Shown: piece by piece, positions 52,133-61,193 of the stretch
Position numbering within the stretch: position 1 is the stretch's first letter
Layout of the letters: each line of letters starts with the position of its first letter
Assembly (NCBI GenBank): GCA_045531955.1
Contig: JAZSFC010000048.1
Location: 91,107 to 155,106 of the forward strand
DNA: 64,000 nucleotides
Source of the DNA: SIG299 sp045531955
GTDB lineage: Bacteria; Bacillota; Clostridia; Lachnospirales; Lachnospiraceae
Reading direction: 5' to 3'
Notes under the pieces: generated by a model
Told to the model about the DNA's origin: nothing
Database searches by the model: none
The model's input: the letters and a program-made list of their open reading frames with translations, nothing else
Position numbers and translations under genes: made by a program

Positions 52133-52161
52133 ATTATAAAAAAGTGAAAACAAAAAAACAA
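52133..52161 (-). promoter_or_regulatory. Promoter of the lipoprotein/ABC operon
   Basis: TTGTTT (52156-52161), 17 bases, TATAAT (52133-52138). The -35 lies inside the terminator stem of the upstream kinase gene. No obvious LytTR direct repeat was seen next to it. Confidence 0.65.
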
Positions 52162-52185
52162 CCGCTTTTGCATAAGTGGTTGTTT
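52156..52185 (-). terminator. Terminator after the histidine kinase gene
   Basis: AAACAACC/GGTTGTTT stem with inner CTT/AAG pairing and a T run of seven on the minus strand. Confidence 0.85.
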
Positions 52186-52214
52186 TTTCCGCACAGGTGG
52201 TCACCCTGTAATCG

Positions 52215-54041
52215 TTATTGTTTTTCCATTAAGAGCAGATGCACCTGAAATTCCTGATTCTCTGCGCTGATTTCCATGGTGCCTTGATACTTTTTGCACA
52301 CCTGCCGCACCGAGGATAAACCGATGCCGTGGCCGGATTTTTCTTCCTTGGTGGAAGCAAACTTACCGTTGTCACCCTTGCGTTCTCCGGCATAAGGATT
52401 TTTACAGGAAATAAGCAACATGCCCTGCTGCTGTTTTAATTCCAGTTCCACGCTGCGCCCGTCCAGCGGAAGCTCTGCACAGGCCTCCAGGGCATTATCC
52501 AACAGATTACCTAACACACTGCACAAGTCGTAAGCCGCAAACTTCATGTCGCCAAGGCGGCACTGAATGGTAAGCCGTAAGCTTGTTTCCAGCTCTCTTG
52601 CCAGCTGCTGCTTTTTATATAACAGCAAATCCACCGGCGTGCATCCGGTCTTTGCCGCCAGCTGATTCTTTAAAATGCTCTCGTTTAAATCCTTGATGTA
52701 ATGGTCGGCACCCTCTCTGTCGCCGCTTTCGTTTAATGCCTGAATGGTCAACAGATGATTCTGGAAATCGTGCCAGATTTGCCGCATTTCGGTGTACTGT
52801 CTGCTGATTTCTGCATCGTAATTTTGCTGCAGGACTGCCAGGGCATAGCGGTGGAAGCTTCCCATACGGCGCACGCAAAAGACTACGGTCACGACAAGCA
52901 GGATTACCCAGAATATCAAAAACAAAGGAAGTCTGGAGTAGGCCCCGCCTGCAATATTCAAGTTCAGATACCGATTAAAGAAACGCTCCGGATTCAATGC
53001 CGAAAACACGTTGATTTCCCGGAAAAATACCAAAACAGGTGCGTCTCCCGGATAGCGGGCCAGTAAAAACTCTGCCAACAATATCACCGGCAAAAGCACA
53101 ACCCATATCCGGCGCTTTTTTTGCTCCATGGTAAGCAAAGCAAGTGCTCCGCAAAACAGAAACACAAAAAAGGACAGCTTTAGTATCATCCAAATGACGG
53201 TAAAACCGCCTATGGTCAGCACATACTGACAGTTCCGGAAGGACGCCAGCGACTGGATACTGACGGAAAACTGATTTGCCTCCAGCAGAAGCTCCTTCAT
53301 CAAAAGGGAGCTGCCGTAAATGCCAAGCACTCCAAGGACTGTGATAATTCCGGTTTTAATCAGCACCCCGGAAATACCGGAAAGCATCTGCTCCTCCCGA
53401 TTCTTTAAAAAGTAAAGCAACAGCGCTGCCATGATAACCGACAAGCCTGCTGACAGCACATCGGACACCGCAAAATTGATAACCGCATTCCAGGCATTAT
53501 CCTGCACCGGAGAAACGGTAACATATTCCAGACCGTAGTAATCCCGCCCGGTTTTTGCAATGTTGCCCAAGTACCAGCCGTCACTGTACAGCGCCGTCTG
53601 GGACATGCCGTGGGCCTTTTCCCCCAGTTGCACAATCTCCGATTCATAGGAAAGCACACCGGACAAAATCTCTGTCAGCGCTTCGTAATCTTCTTTATTT
53701 CCCACAGAAGACAACAACGCATCCAGTTCCGCCTGAGACTCTTTTTGCACCCTCTCTACTTTATTCCGGCTCTGACTTACCTTCTCTTCTGCCGCTTCAA
53801 TGCGCTCTATGGTCTGCTCTGTCTGTGCAAGCGCCAGGGAAATATCCGCAGGAACTGCTTTCAACATCCGCTGTCTGCTTTGAAATCCGCTGTGCGAAAC
53901 CGTCTGGGTATTTCCCCATACATCGGTGCTCTGCAAATACTCACCCGAGCAGTGCATCATATAAAACACGAGACAGTTTAATAGAATGACCGCCGCCAGT
54001 ATTACCACCTGCAACGACATAAATCCTCGTTTTGTTTTCAT
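52215..54041 (-). CDS. GHKL sensor kinase with ABC-permease-like membrane domain
   Basis: 608 residues. One N-terminal helix (~8-28), an extracellular coiled-coil-containing region (~30-190), then about six helices to ~392 and the kinase: H424 in IWHDFQNHLL is the predicted phosphoacceptor, the N box is LGNLLDNALEA (~510-520), and GHGIGLSSV the G2 box. The kinase belongs to the AgrC/LytS-like group. Its membrane part is not a known sensor; it shares the order helix-N-F-C start, IQS (262-264) and YLNLN (358-362) with the ABC permease at 45.4-47.4 kb. The ATG overlaps the regulator's stop (ATGA). Confidence 0.88.
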   Translation of the reverse strand: MKTKRGFMSLQVVILAAVILLNCLVFYMMHCSGEYLQSTDVWGNTQTVSHSGFQSRQRMLKAVPADISLALAQTEQTIERIEAAEEKVSQSRNKVERVQKESQAELDALLSSVGNKEDYEALTEILSGVLSYESEIVQLGEKAHGMSQTALYSDGWYLGNIAKTGRDYYGLEYVTVSPVQDNAWNAVINFAVSDVLSAGLSVIMAALLLYFLKNREEQMLSGISGVLIKTGIITVLGVLGIYGSSLLMKELLLEANQFSVSIQSLASFRNCQYVLTIGGFTVIWMILKLSFFVFLFCGALALLTMEQKKRRIWVVLLPVILLAEFLLARYPGDAPVLVFFREINVFSALNPERFFNRYLNLNIAGGAYSRLPLFLIFWVILLVVTVVFCVRRMGSFHRYALAVLQQNYDAEISRQYTEMRQIWHDFQNHLLTIQALNESGDREGADHYIKDLNESILKNQLAAKTGCTPVDLLLYKKQQLARELETSLRLTIQCRLGDMKFAAYDLCSVLGNLLDNALEACAELPLDGRSVELELKQQQGMLLISCKNPYAGERKGDNGKFASTKEEKSGHGIGLSSVRQVCKKYQGTMEISAENQEFQVHLLLMEKQ

Positions 54042-54751
54042 ACTGCCACCAGCCTTTTCATCACCGCTTCTACCACACTCTTACGCTTTCTGCGGCTTAC
54101 CGGAACCTCTTCCCCGGTATCCAGCAAAAGAGAATCCGCATCTACACGGCTGATATGGTCCACATTTACATACAAACAATGATACACCTCAATAAACACA
54201 TCCGCCGGAAGCTGCTTTACAAAGGCATGAAAACTGTCGCCGTCGTAAAACACACCATTCTGCGTATGTATCTTTGTGCTGCGGTCCTCCGCCTCCACAT
54301 AGCAGATTTCCTGCCTGGAAAGCACCCGCACACCTTCTTTTTCCTTTACCATAATGCGGGAGGCATAAAAATATTCCTTCAGATATTTTTCTAAAATGCC
54401 CGGCAGTCTGGTTGTATAGTCCTTCTTAAACAGAAAATAGAATGCCTTGACATCATAACCGTCCAGCACCCGCTCTTCCAATGCGCTAAGAAAAATTACC
54501 GGCAGCTCCCGGTTCTTCTCTCTCAGCTCCCGCACCAGTTCCACGCCGTCTCCGTCGCCCAGTTCAATATCCATGAATAATAAATCCGGTTGCTGTCCTT
54601 TTGCAAGGGCCGCCTGAAACTTCTGTCTGCTGCCGCACCAGTTTATATCCGCTTCTATTTCCTTACACGCTAAAAAGGCCCTGATTTCTTTTTCCAGAGC
54701 CTTTGCAAACAGTTCTTCATCCTCACATAGCGTTATTCTTAAATTCCCCAT
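54038..54751 (-). CDS. LytTR-family response regulator
   Basis: 237 residues. Receiver domain (1-~120) with CEDEELF acidic pair, phosphoacceptor Asp in LLFMDIELGDGDG and the K of FKKDY; LytTR DNA-binding domain at ~145-237 with ICYVEAEDRSTKIHT, FIEVYHCLYVNVDHI and RKRKSVVEAVMKR. The pair with the following kinase is clear from the 4-base overlap. It starts three bases after the stop of the GGDEF-EAL protein, so it shares that transcript. Target promoters, probably including the lipoprotein/ABC operon, are inferred only. Confidence 0.9.
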   Translation of the reverse strand: MGNLRITLCEDEELFAKALEKEIRAFLACKEIEADINWCGSRQKFQAALAKGQQPDLLFMDIELGDGDGVELVRELREKNRELPVIFLSALEERVLDGYDVKAFYFLFKKDYTTRLPGILEKYLKEYFYASRIMVKEKEGVRVLSRQEICYVEAEDRSTKIHTQNGVFYDGDSFHAFVKQLPADVFIEVYHCLYVNVDHISRVDADSLLLDTGEEVPVSRRKRKSVVEAVMKRLVAV

Positions 54752-54753
54752 AA

Positions 54754-56673
54754 TTAAAACCCAACAAACTTTTCATTTTGTGTATAGGACCAATGCAACT
54801 GTTTAATAAAGTCGTAGTCCTTTACTTCGTTATAAAAAATCAATTCACAAATATGCCCGTTGAAGGATGGCTGGAATACATCGCCACCCACTACCACACG
54901 GTTAACAAACCGGTTCGCCGGTACGTTTTCCAAATGTCCTACCGGTTCGCCGTTTACAAACACCATAGCAGATTCGGTTTTTGCATTATAAGTCATGACA
55001 TAATGAAACCATGCCCGCTCCGTTAACGGGCAGGCCGCCACATCATACCAGCCGTTGACATGTCTGGAATCACGGATTCTGCATACCGAATTTCCTTCAA
55101 AGGCCAACGGTACAATGCCCATAAAGCCGCTTTCAAACTTCACATACAGTGCAGAACTCCACGGATTACTTATTTTGGTATGAATCCACATGGAAACGGA
55201 ATAGCTGTCATTTACCAGCACATTGTTTGGCAAAAGAACCGTATTTTCCTCTCTTTCGCCTCCCGGAAAATACAGGGCTTTGCTGTCGGTAAAAATGCCC
55301 TGTTCATACGCAAAGCCTTCGCCGTTTATGCTGCCCTCCGCCTCACCTTCTTCTGCCTGCAGGTTTCCGTTAAAACGGAAGGTATAAGTTCCGCTTGTCT
55401 TTCCGATATTTTCTTCTGCAAAATAATAGAATTCTCTTTCCGGCAGCGGACGGGCATAAAAGAGACCTTGGGCCACCTGGCAGCCGCAGCTTATCATAAA
55501 TTTTACCTGGTCCTTGGTTTCCACACCTTCCACAACCACGTCCATCTTTAATTCCTTACACATGGTAATGACGCTGCGAAGTACTTTTTTACCCCGGGCG
55601 TCAGTTGCAGAAGATCGGACGAAATCCCGGTCAATTTTTATGGTGTTTACCGGCAAATCCTTTAACAGATAAAGTGCCGAAAATCCGGATCCGAAATCAT
55701 CAATGGAAACCTGAAATCCTTTTTCCTTTAACCGTTCCATCATTTCAATCAGTTCTTCACTGTCTTTAGCAAATGCACGTTCCGCAAATTCCAACTCTAA
55801 TTCGGAAATATTCACCTTGTATTTCTTCACAATTTCTTCTAAATGCTCTGGGAATTCCCTGTCATATAAGTGAAGCCTTGACATGTTGACAGACACCGGA
55901 ATATTGGCATACCGCTTCCCCTGCCAGGATTGTTTTAACCGGCACACTTCTTCAAATATATAATAATCCAGCTTCACTACAAAACCGTTTTTTTCAAATA
56001 AATCCATGTACATTTTAGGTACCAGGATACCTTCTTCGGGATGAACCCAGCGGGACAGCGCCTCCGCGCCGTACATTTGGGAGGTTACCATGTTCATCTT
56101 TGGCTGAAAGAACACCTGAAATTCTCCGTTTTTAATGGCATCTTCCATTTCTGTCTCTAAACGGCGGTTTCTCTCATAAACAGATTCCAGCTGATCATAC
56201 ATGGTATAACGGTTTTTTCCGTTATTTTTAGCATGATACATGGCAGCATCGCACTTAGCCAGGATATCATCCAATGGCTCTGTTACACTGCTATTCAACA
56301 ACACGCCGATGCTCAAAGACACCAGCGACATGACATCCTGCCTGAAGTCCATTTCTTTAAACCGGGAAAGCAGCAGTTCTGCAATTGCCGGCACATCCTC
56401 TGCCATAATTTCAGCAGGAAGAATAACCGCAAACTCATCACCGCCAATGCGCGCAATAAAACAACCCTCCAGTACTTCCTGCAGGAAATCCGCAATACCT
56501 ACAAGCAGCTGGTCTCCCATGTTGTGTCCGTAAATGTCATTTACCTTTTTGAAGTTATCGACATCCAAAAACATAGCGTGAACCGTGCTATCCTGCGGCA
56601 GTTCCAAATAGTGCTGGTATAAACTTTTTCTGTTTGGCAAATCGGTTAAGTAATCCAATTCCATTGTCGCCAT
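54754..56673 (-). CDS. GGDEF-EAL-LamG protein B (c-di-GMP turnover)
   Basis: 639 residues. The diguanylate cyclase domain (about 1-150) keeps GGDEF in ARIGGDEFAVIL; no RxxD inhibitory site is seen at the usual spacing. The EAL domain has EALSRW, SVNMSRLHLY, DDFGSGFSAL, KIDRDFV and VVEGVET, but the E-I-T-E motif reads ELEFAE, a Thr to Ala change. The last ~210 residues are a LamG/concanavalin-like jelly roll (FYFPGG, VSMWIHTK, WFHYVMTYN, VFVNGEPVG, ICELIFYN). No signal or membrane helix, so the lectin-type domain is in the cytosol. Start ATG 56673 with GGGAG; the TTG further upstream is less likely. The regulator gene follows. Confidence 0.88.
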   Translation of the reverse strand: MATMELDYLTDLPNRKSLYQHYLELPQDSTVHAMFLDVDNFKKVNDIYGHNMGDQLLVGIADFLQEVLEGCFIARIGGDEFAVILPAEIMAEDVPAIAELLLSRFKEMDFRQDVMSLVSLSIGVLLNSSVTEPLDDILAKCDAAMYHAKNNGKNRYTMYDQLESVYERNRRLETEMEDAIKNGEFQVFFQPKMNMVTSQMYGAEALSRWVHPEEGILVPKMYMDLFEKNGFVVKLDYYIFEEVCRLKQSWQGKRYANIPVSVNMSRLHLYDREFPEHLEEIVKKYKVNISELELEFAERAFAKDSEELIEMMERLKEKGFQVSIDDFGSGFSALYLLKDLPVNTIKIDRDFVRSSATDARGKKVLRSVITMCKELKMDVVVEGVETKDQVKFMISCGCQVAQGLFYARPLPEREFYYFAEENIGKTSGTYTFRFNGNLQAEEGEAEGSINGEGFAYEQGIFTDSKALYFPGGEREENTVLLPNNVLVNDSYSVSMWIHTKISNPWSSALYVKFESGFMGIVPLAFEGNSVCRIRDSRHVNGWYDVAACPLTERAWFHYVMTYNAKTESAMVFVNGEPVGHLENVPANRFVNRVVVGGDVFQPSFNGHICELIFYNEVKDYDFIKQLHWSYTQNEKFVGF

Positions 56674-56694
56674 TGTGTTTTCTCCCAATAAAAG

Positions 56695-58608
56695 CTATTT
56701 ATCAAAAGCTATAAACTTCTCGTTTTGTGTATAGGACTGATGCAGCTTCTTTACAAAATCATAATCCTTTGCTTCGTTATAGAAGATAAGCTCACAGATA
56801 TTTCCGTGGAAGGATGGTTGGTACATGTCACCGCCAATATAGGCAAGGTTTACAAATCGGTTGGTCGGCACATTTTCCAAACGGCCCACCGCTTCTCCAT
56901 TAATAAAGCCCACCGCTACTTCTGTTTTTGCATTATAGGTAATTACATAATGATACCATGTGTTTTCACGGAATTGGCAAGACGGAATATCATACCAGCC
57001 GTTTACTACGGTAGCATCACGGAGACGACAGCAGGAATTTCCTTCCCATGCATACGGCACAATACTGCAAAAGCCACTCTCAAATTTAACAAACAGGGCA
57101 GATGTCCAGGCAGTTACCGACTTTGGACGTATCCACATGGAAATGGTAAAGCTGTCGCTTACAATAACATCATTTGGCAGAATAACCAGATTTTCTTCCT
57201 GGCCGCCTCCCGGAAAATACAGGGAACTGCTGTCGGAAAAAATACCTTGGGCAAAGTAAAGCCCCTGTCCGGAAATTTCCCCTTCCATGCTTCCGTCTTC
57301 TGTTGCCAGACTTCCGTTTAGGCGGAAGGTATGATTATCCTTTGCATTACCGATATAGCCTTCCGCAAATTCATAAAATTCACTGACCGGCATCGGTTTC
57401 GCATAGAAAAAGCCCTGGGCAATCTGACAGCCGCAACTGATAACAAAATTCACCTGCTCTTTTGTTTCGATACCCTCGGTAACTACATCCATTTTTAAAT
57501 CTTTACACATGGTAATGATGTTACGAAGTACGGTCTTACCTCTGGCATCATTGGTGGAAGACTGTAAAAATCCACGGTCAATTTTTATGGTGTCTACCGG
57601 CAAATCCTTTAACAAATAAAGCGCAGAGAATCCGGAACCAAAGTCATCAATAGATACCAAAAAGCCCTTTTCCTTTAACCTGGATACGACTGCAATCAGT
57701 TCATCGCTGTCTTTAACGAAGGTGCTCTCCGTAATCTCCATTTCTAGCTCCGGAAGGTCTACCTCATACCGTTTTGCGATAGCTTCCAAACGCTCCGGAA
57801 ACACTCTGTCATATAAATGCAGACGAGACATATTTACCGATATCGGAATATGCTCATACTTGGTGCCTTTCCAGGAAGCCTTTAATTTACAAACCTCTTC
57901 ATAAATATGTAAATCCAGTTTGGTAATAAAACCGTTTTTCTCAAACAAATCAATATAAACCTTTGGCGGACGTATGCCTTCTACCGGATGTACCCAGCGG
58001 GATAATGCTTCCACGCCGTAAAGTTCGGAGGTAACCATATTAATTTTCGGCTGAAGATAAATTTGGAAATCGCCGTTTTGCATCGCTTCTTCCATTTCCT
58101 TCTCCAGCTTCCGGTTTACTTCAAGAATGGAATCCAGCTCACTGTATAACGCATAACGGTTTTTTCCGCTCATTTTTGCCTGATACATGGCATTGTCACA
58201 CTTTTCCAAAATATCGTCTAACGGCTGCGTTACTTCCTGGTCACGGATGACTCCCACGCTTAAAGAAACCAAAGAAAGCACGTCTTTTCTGAAGTCCATT
58301 TCTTTAAAGTTCAAAAGCAACTGCTCTGCCAAGGCCGGAACCTGGTCTGCAGGCATAATTCCGTCCAACAGAATAACAAATTCGTCACCACCCAGGCGGG
58401 CAACAAAACCTAAATCCTCTGCCTGCAGGAAATTGGCGATACAAACCAAAAGCTGGTCGCCCATATTATGTCCATGAATATCGTTAGCTTTTTTAAAATT
58501 ATCCACATCCAAAAACATGGCATGGATTCTCATGTCCTGCGGCAGGTTCAGATAATATTGATATAAGCTTCTGCGATTCGGTAAATTTGTTAAATAATCT
58601 CTCTCCAT
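56695..58608 (-). CDS. GGDEF-EAL-LamG protein A (c-di-GMP turnover)
   Basis: 637 residues, paralog of the next gene. GGDEF at 73-77, EAL at 200-202 (VEALSRW), with the E-I-T-E motif intact (LEMEITES, ~290-294), DDFGSGF, KIDRGF and TEGIETK. LamG domain from ~426 to the end (FSDSSSLYFPGG, ISMWIRPKS, YHYVITYN, ICELIFYN). Both enzymatic halves look functional, so net activity cannot be predicted. The LamG domain may sense a sugar polymer or hold the dimer. First gene of an operon of two such proteins, LytTR regulator and kinase; 21 bases to the next ATG. Confidence 0.88.
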   Translation of the reverse strand: MERDYLTNLPNRRSLYQYYLNLPQDMRIHAMFLDVDNFKKANDIHGHNMGDQLLVCIANFLQAEDLGFVARLGGDEFVILLDGIMPADQVPALAEQLLLNFKEMDFRKDVLSLVSLSVGVIRDQEVTQPLDDILEKCDNAMYQAKMSGKNRYALYSELDSILEVNRKLEKEMEEAMQNGDFQIYLQPKINMVTSELYGVEALSRWVHPVEGIRPPKVYIDLFEKNGFITKLDLHIYEEVCKLKASWKGTKYEHIPISVNMSRLHLYDRVFPERLEAIAKRYEVDLPELEMEITESTFVKDSDELIAVVSRLKEKGFLVSIDDFGSGFSALYLLKDLPVDTIKIDRGFLQSSTNDARGKTVLRNIITMCKDLKMDVVTEGIETKEQVNFVISCGCQIAQGFFYAKPMPVSEFYEFAEGYIGNAKDNHTFRLNGSLATEDGSMEGEISGQGLYFAQGIFSDSSSLYFPGGGQEENLVILPNDVIVSDSFTISMWIRPKSVTAWTSALFVKFESGFCSIVPYAWEGNSCCRLRDATVVNGWYDIPSCQFRENTWYHYVITYNAKTEVAVGFINGEAVGRLENVPTNRFVNLAYIGGDMYQPSFHGNICELIFYNEAKDYDFVKKLHQSYTQNEKFIAFDK

Positions 58609-58653
58609 AATAACGCTCTCCTAACAGAAAATAGTGCTACTTTCCTATTTTTT

Positions 58654-58682
58654 ATTTTACCGTAGATTATTTCATCTGTCAA
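58654..58682 (-). promoter_or_regulatory. Promoter of the GGDEF-EAL-LamG/LytTR operon
   Basis: TTGACA (58677-58682), 17 bases, TAAAAT (58654-58659) on the minus strand; divergent from the next promoter, only 24 bases away. Confidence 0.8.
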
Positions 58683-58706
58683 CAAACGTTCATAAACATC
58701 CCCGTA

Positions 58707-58735
58707 TTGACAATTTAACCTTGGAACGATAAAAT
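58707..58735 (+). promoter_or_regulatory. Promoter of the 58.8-kb lipoprotein gene
   Basis: TTGACA (58707-58712), 17 bases, TAAAAT (58730-58735). The twin promoters could share regulation. Confidence 0.8.
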
Positions 58736-58780
58736 ACTTTTGAGCTTTACTACGAAAAAGGAAAAAACAGGAGGTAACAC

Positions 58781-60823
58781 ATGAAAAGAAAAATATATGT
58801 CATTCTCTTTTTGCTTGCATTCGTTTTTGCTGTAGGATGCAACAAAGAAGATAAAAAAACAACCCCGGACGCAACACCAACCGTTGCAGCAACTCCAACC
58901 GCAACACCGACACCGATCAATCTTGCAAAAGAAAGCATAGACAAACTCCCGGAGCAGTTTGACAAACTGATGTCCTATCTTCCAAAGGAAGACGTCGATT
59001 ACAGCAACGGTATTGGCTGCGACATCAGCATGAAACTTGCTGTCGGAGATCAAATTTCCGAACTTCTTGGCTTAACCGGCTTAAATGATATTAATATCAC
59101 CGGAATTGTAGATGCCAAGGACTCCCTGGCTGCTAACCTCAGCCTGTATTTAAACGGAAAAGAAGTCGTAACTTCCCATCTTTTTGCTGATTCTGCAAAC
59201 CTGTTGTTTACTCTCCCGAAATATTCTTCTGATTATGCAGGAATTTCCTGGGACGAACTTCTCGGCACGTTAGAAGAAGGCGGAACCATCGACAATTCCC
59301 TTACCGGTAATAGTGGCGAAATCATCCGCACCATTAACACAGTTGATAAAACGCTTCCTACATCCAAAGACCTGGAAACACTTTTCCGCAAGCATTTAAG
59401 CGACTTTTCCGCTTGTTTCACAGCTGTAGCCGGTATTACCCCGAATGTTTCCATCGGCACAGGTGACTATGTCCTGTCCGGAGAAAAACACACAGCCACT
59501 GCAAATATTAATGATTTATATGCGGTTTTAACAAGCTTGGAAACTGAGTTACAAAACTATGCAGAAATTGACCTTCCGCTGGAAGATTTACTTATCGAAG
59601 GTGCAACCTCATTTGTTCTGGAGTACTATAGCGGCAGCAACGGAGATTATGCCTGGGCTGCATACCCGGATAACCGCGCGGCTGAACCACTGGTATTTAT
59701 TAACATAAAGGCCGGCTTCTGTCTGTACAGTATTCAGGAAGACGGAACAACCGATATCGTTATGTATTCCGAAAAGACCTCCGACACTGCCGGAGTCATT
59801 ACTCTTCCGTCAGATTCTGAGGAGGAAGCGGAAGATACCATCAATTACGAAACAGGTGAAAATTCCTTTACCATGCATGCCATGATGGATGACATCGTGC
59901 TCACCCTGGATGCCTCTAAGGTCAATGAGGCAATCCACTATAATGCCACCATTGTAGTCGACGGTATGTCCTTAGTTATGGATGCCACCACTGTTCCAAA
60001 GCGTACGGATCTTTCCTGCACACTGGCTTCCTACGGCATGGAATTCCTTACCATGTCTATGACCACTACTACCAGAGATTATGTGGAAATTCCTGTTCCT
60101 CAGAATTTCGTTTCCACGGAAGAATGGGCAGACGGTTTAGACCAGACTGCCTTAATGACAGATCTTATGACATTAATGATGGAATATCCTTTCCTGTTAG
60201 ATTTGTTAGGCGGCTATATGGGAAATACCCCGGATGACACTACTAAGGAGCCAACCGAGACTCCATCTGATGTTGCTGTTGATTTTACAACTCTTATGGG
60301 ATATTATGTCGATGCTGACGGATACGTGGATTTTAATCCTAAGGAGTCCGAGGTTCTTGCCCTTGGCATTCCATCCACCGGTTTAGATACAATGAAAGTA
60401 ACGGAAGATCAAAAAAATTCCATGCTTGATTATGCAAAAAATACGTTCGGCAACTGCAAAACCGGTACCGAAACCTTTTACTGGGTATGGGGCAGCACCG
60501 AATTTGACGATGTGCAGAGCTACTACACCAAGGTTTATTCTTTTACTGATACGGATAACCCGGAGGATAACAGTATCACATTAGAATTTGACGCAGTTTC
60601 CGGTGAATTTACTTCCGCCAGTATTTACCATCAGAATAAAGAAACCGCTCTGCGTATTGCCAATGATATATTAATCTTACTTGGAACAAACTATACCATA
60701 ACCGCGGATATTGTGGAAAATTATACGTTTACCAATAACTTTTCTTTCTCCGGTTATGATGGTTCCGAATATGGCAGTAACTACTATAATGTTACCTTCT
60801 CCGTTTATTATCCGGAGTGGTAA
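58781..60823 (+). CDS. Large lipoprotein of unknown function
   Basis: 680 residues. Signal peptide with lipobox AVGC (C20), then a Thr/Pro/Ala linker (~25-48) and a long mature domain. The region ~50-460 has alternating strands (LAVGDQISELLGL, LYLNGKEVVTSHL, MSMTTTTRDYVE) like paired beta domains; the last ~160 residues form another alpha/beta unit (MLDYAKNTFGNCKTGTE). A second Thr/Pro/Glu-rich linker sits near 480-500. No family recognised. AGGAGG precedes the ATG. Divergent from the GGDEF-EAL-LamG operon, whose c-di-GMP signal might affect it. Confidence 0.82.
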   Translation: MKRKIYVILFLLAFVFAVGCNKEDKKTTPDATPTVAATPTATPTPINLAKESIDKLPEQFDKLMSYLPKEDVDYSNGIGCDISMKLAVGDQISELLGLTGLNDINITGIVDAKDSLAANLSLYLNGKEVVTSHLFADSANLLFTLPKYSSDYAGISWDELLGTLEEGGTIDNSLTGNSGEIIRTINTVDKTLPTSKDLETLFRKHLSDFSACFTAVAGITPNVSIGTGDYVLSGEKHTATANINDLYAVLTSLETELQNYAEIDLPLEDLLIEGATSFVLEYYSGSNGDYAWAAYPDNRAAEPLVFINIKAGFCLYSIQEDGTTDIVMYSEKTSDTAGVITLPSDSEEEAEDTINYETGENSFTMHAMMDDIVLTLDASKVNEAIHYNATIVVDGMSLVMDATTVPKRTDLSCTLASYGMEFLTMSMTTTTRDYVEIPVPQNFVSTEEWADGLDQTALMTDLMTLMMEYPFLLDLLGGYMGNTPDDTTKEPTETPSDVAVDFTTLMGYYVDADGYVDFNPKESEVLALGIPSTGLDTMKVTEDQKNSMLDYAKNTFGNCKTGTETFYWVWGSTEFDDVQSYYTKVYSFTDTDNPEDNSITLEFDAVSGEFTSASIYHQNKETALRIANDILILLGTNYTITADIVENYTFTNNFSFSGYDGSEYGSNYYNVTFSVYYPEW

Positions 60824-60838
60824 ACAACAAAAAAATAA

Positions 60839-60861
60839 CCCCGCAGCTTTAAGCTGCGGGG
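60839..60861. terminator. Bidirectional terminator between the lipoprotein and rpsR
   Basis: CCCCGCAGCTT and AAGCTGCGGGG, perfect 11-bp stem, T runs on both strands. Confidence 0.92.
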
Positions 60862-60882
60862 ATTTTTTGTACCTCTTACAAA

Positions 60883-61158
60883 TTAGTCAAGAGAGTATGG
60901 CATTAAAGCAACGTGACGTGCTCTCTTTACTGCTACTGTTAAAGCTCTCTGATGCTTTGCGCAGTTGCCTGTGATTCTGCGAGGAAGGATCTTACCTCTC
61001 TCGGATACGTATCTCTTTAACTTGTTAACATCCTTATAATCGATACCTGCGTTTGTCTTATCTGCACAGAAAACGCAAACTTTCTTTCTTCTACGAACAA
61101 CGCGTCTCTTCATAGGAGCGTCTGTTCTTTCAGGCTTATCTGTCTTTGTCATAGCCAT
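60883..61158 (-). CDS. rpsR: Ribosomal protein bS18
   Basis: 91 residues. KVCVFCADK at the start of the core (Cys-x-x-Cys, the zinc-capable form), then YKDVNKLKRYVSERGKILPRRITGNCAKHQRAL, the highly conserved S18 stretch. AAGGAGG lies eight bases before the ATG at 61158; the in-frame extension to 61179 starts upstream of the ribosome site and is excluded. It binds S6 in the ribosome platform. Last gene of rpsF-ssb-rpsR. Confidence 0.96.
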   Translation of the reverse strand: MAMTKTDKPERTDAPMKRRVVRRRKKVCVFCADKTNAGIDYKDVNKLKRYVSERGKILPRRITGNCAKHQRALTVAVKRARHVALMPYSLD

Positions 61159-61193
61159 GGTTATTACCTCCTTATCCAATCGACTGTTCCATT

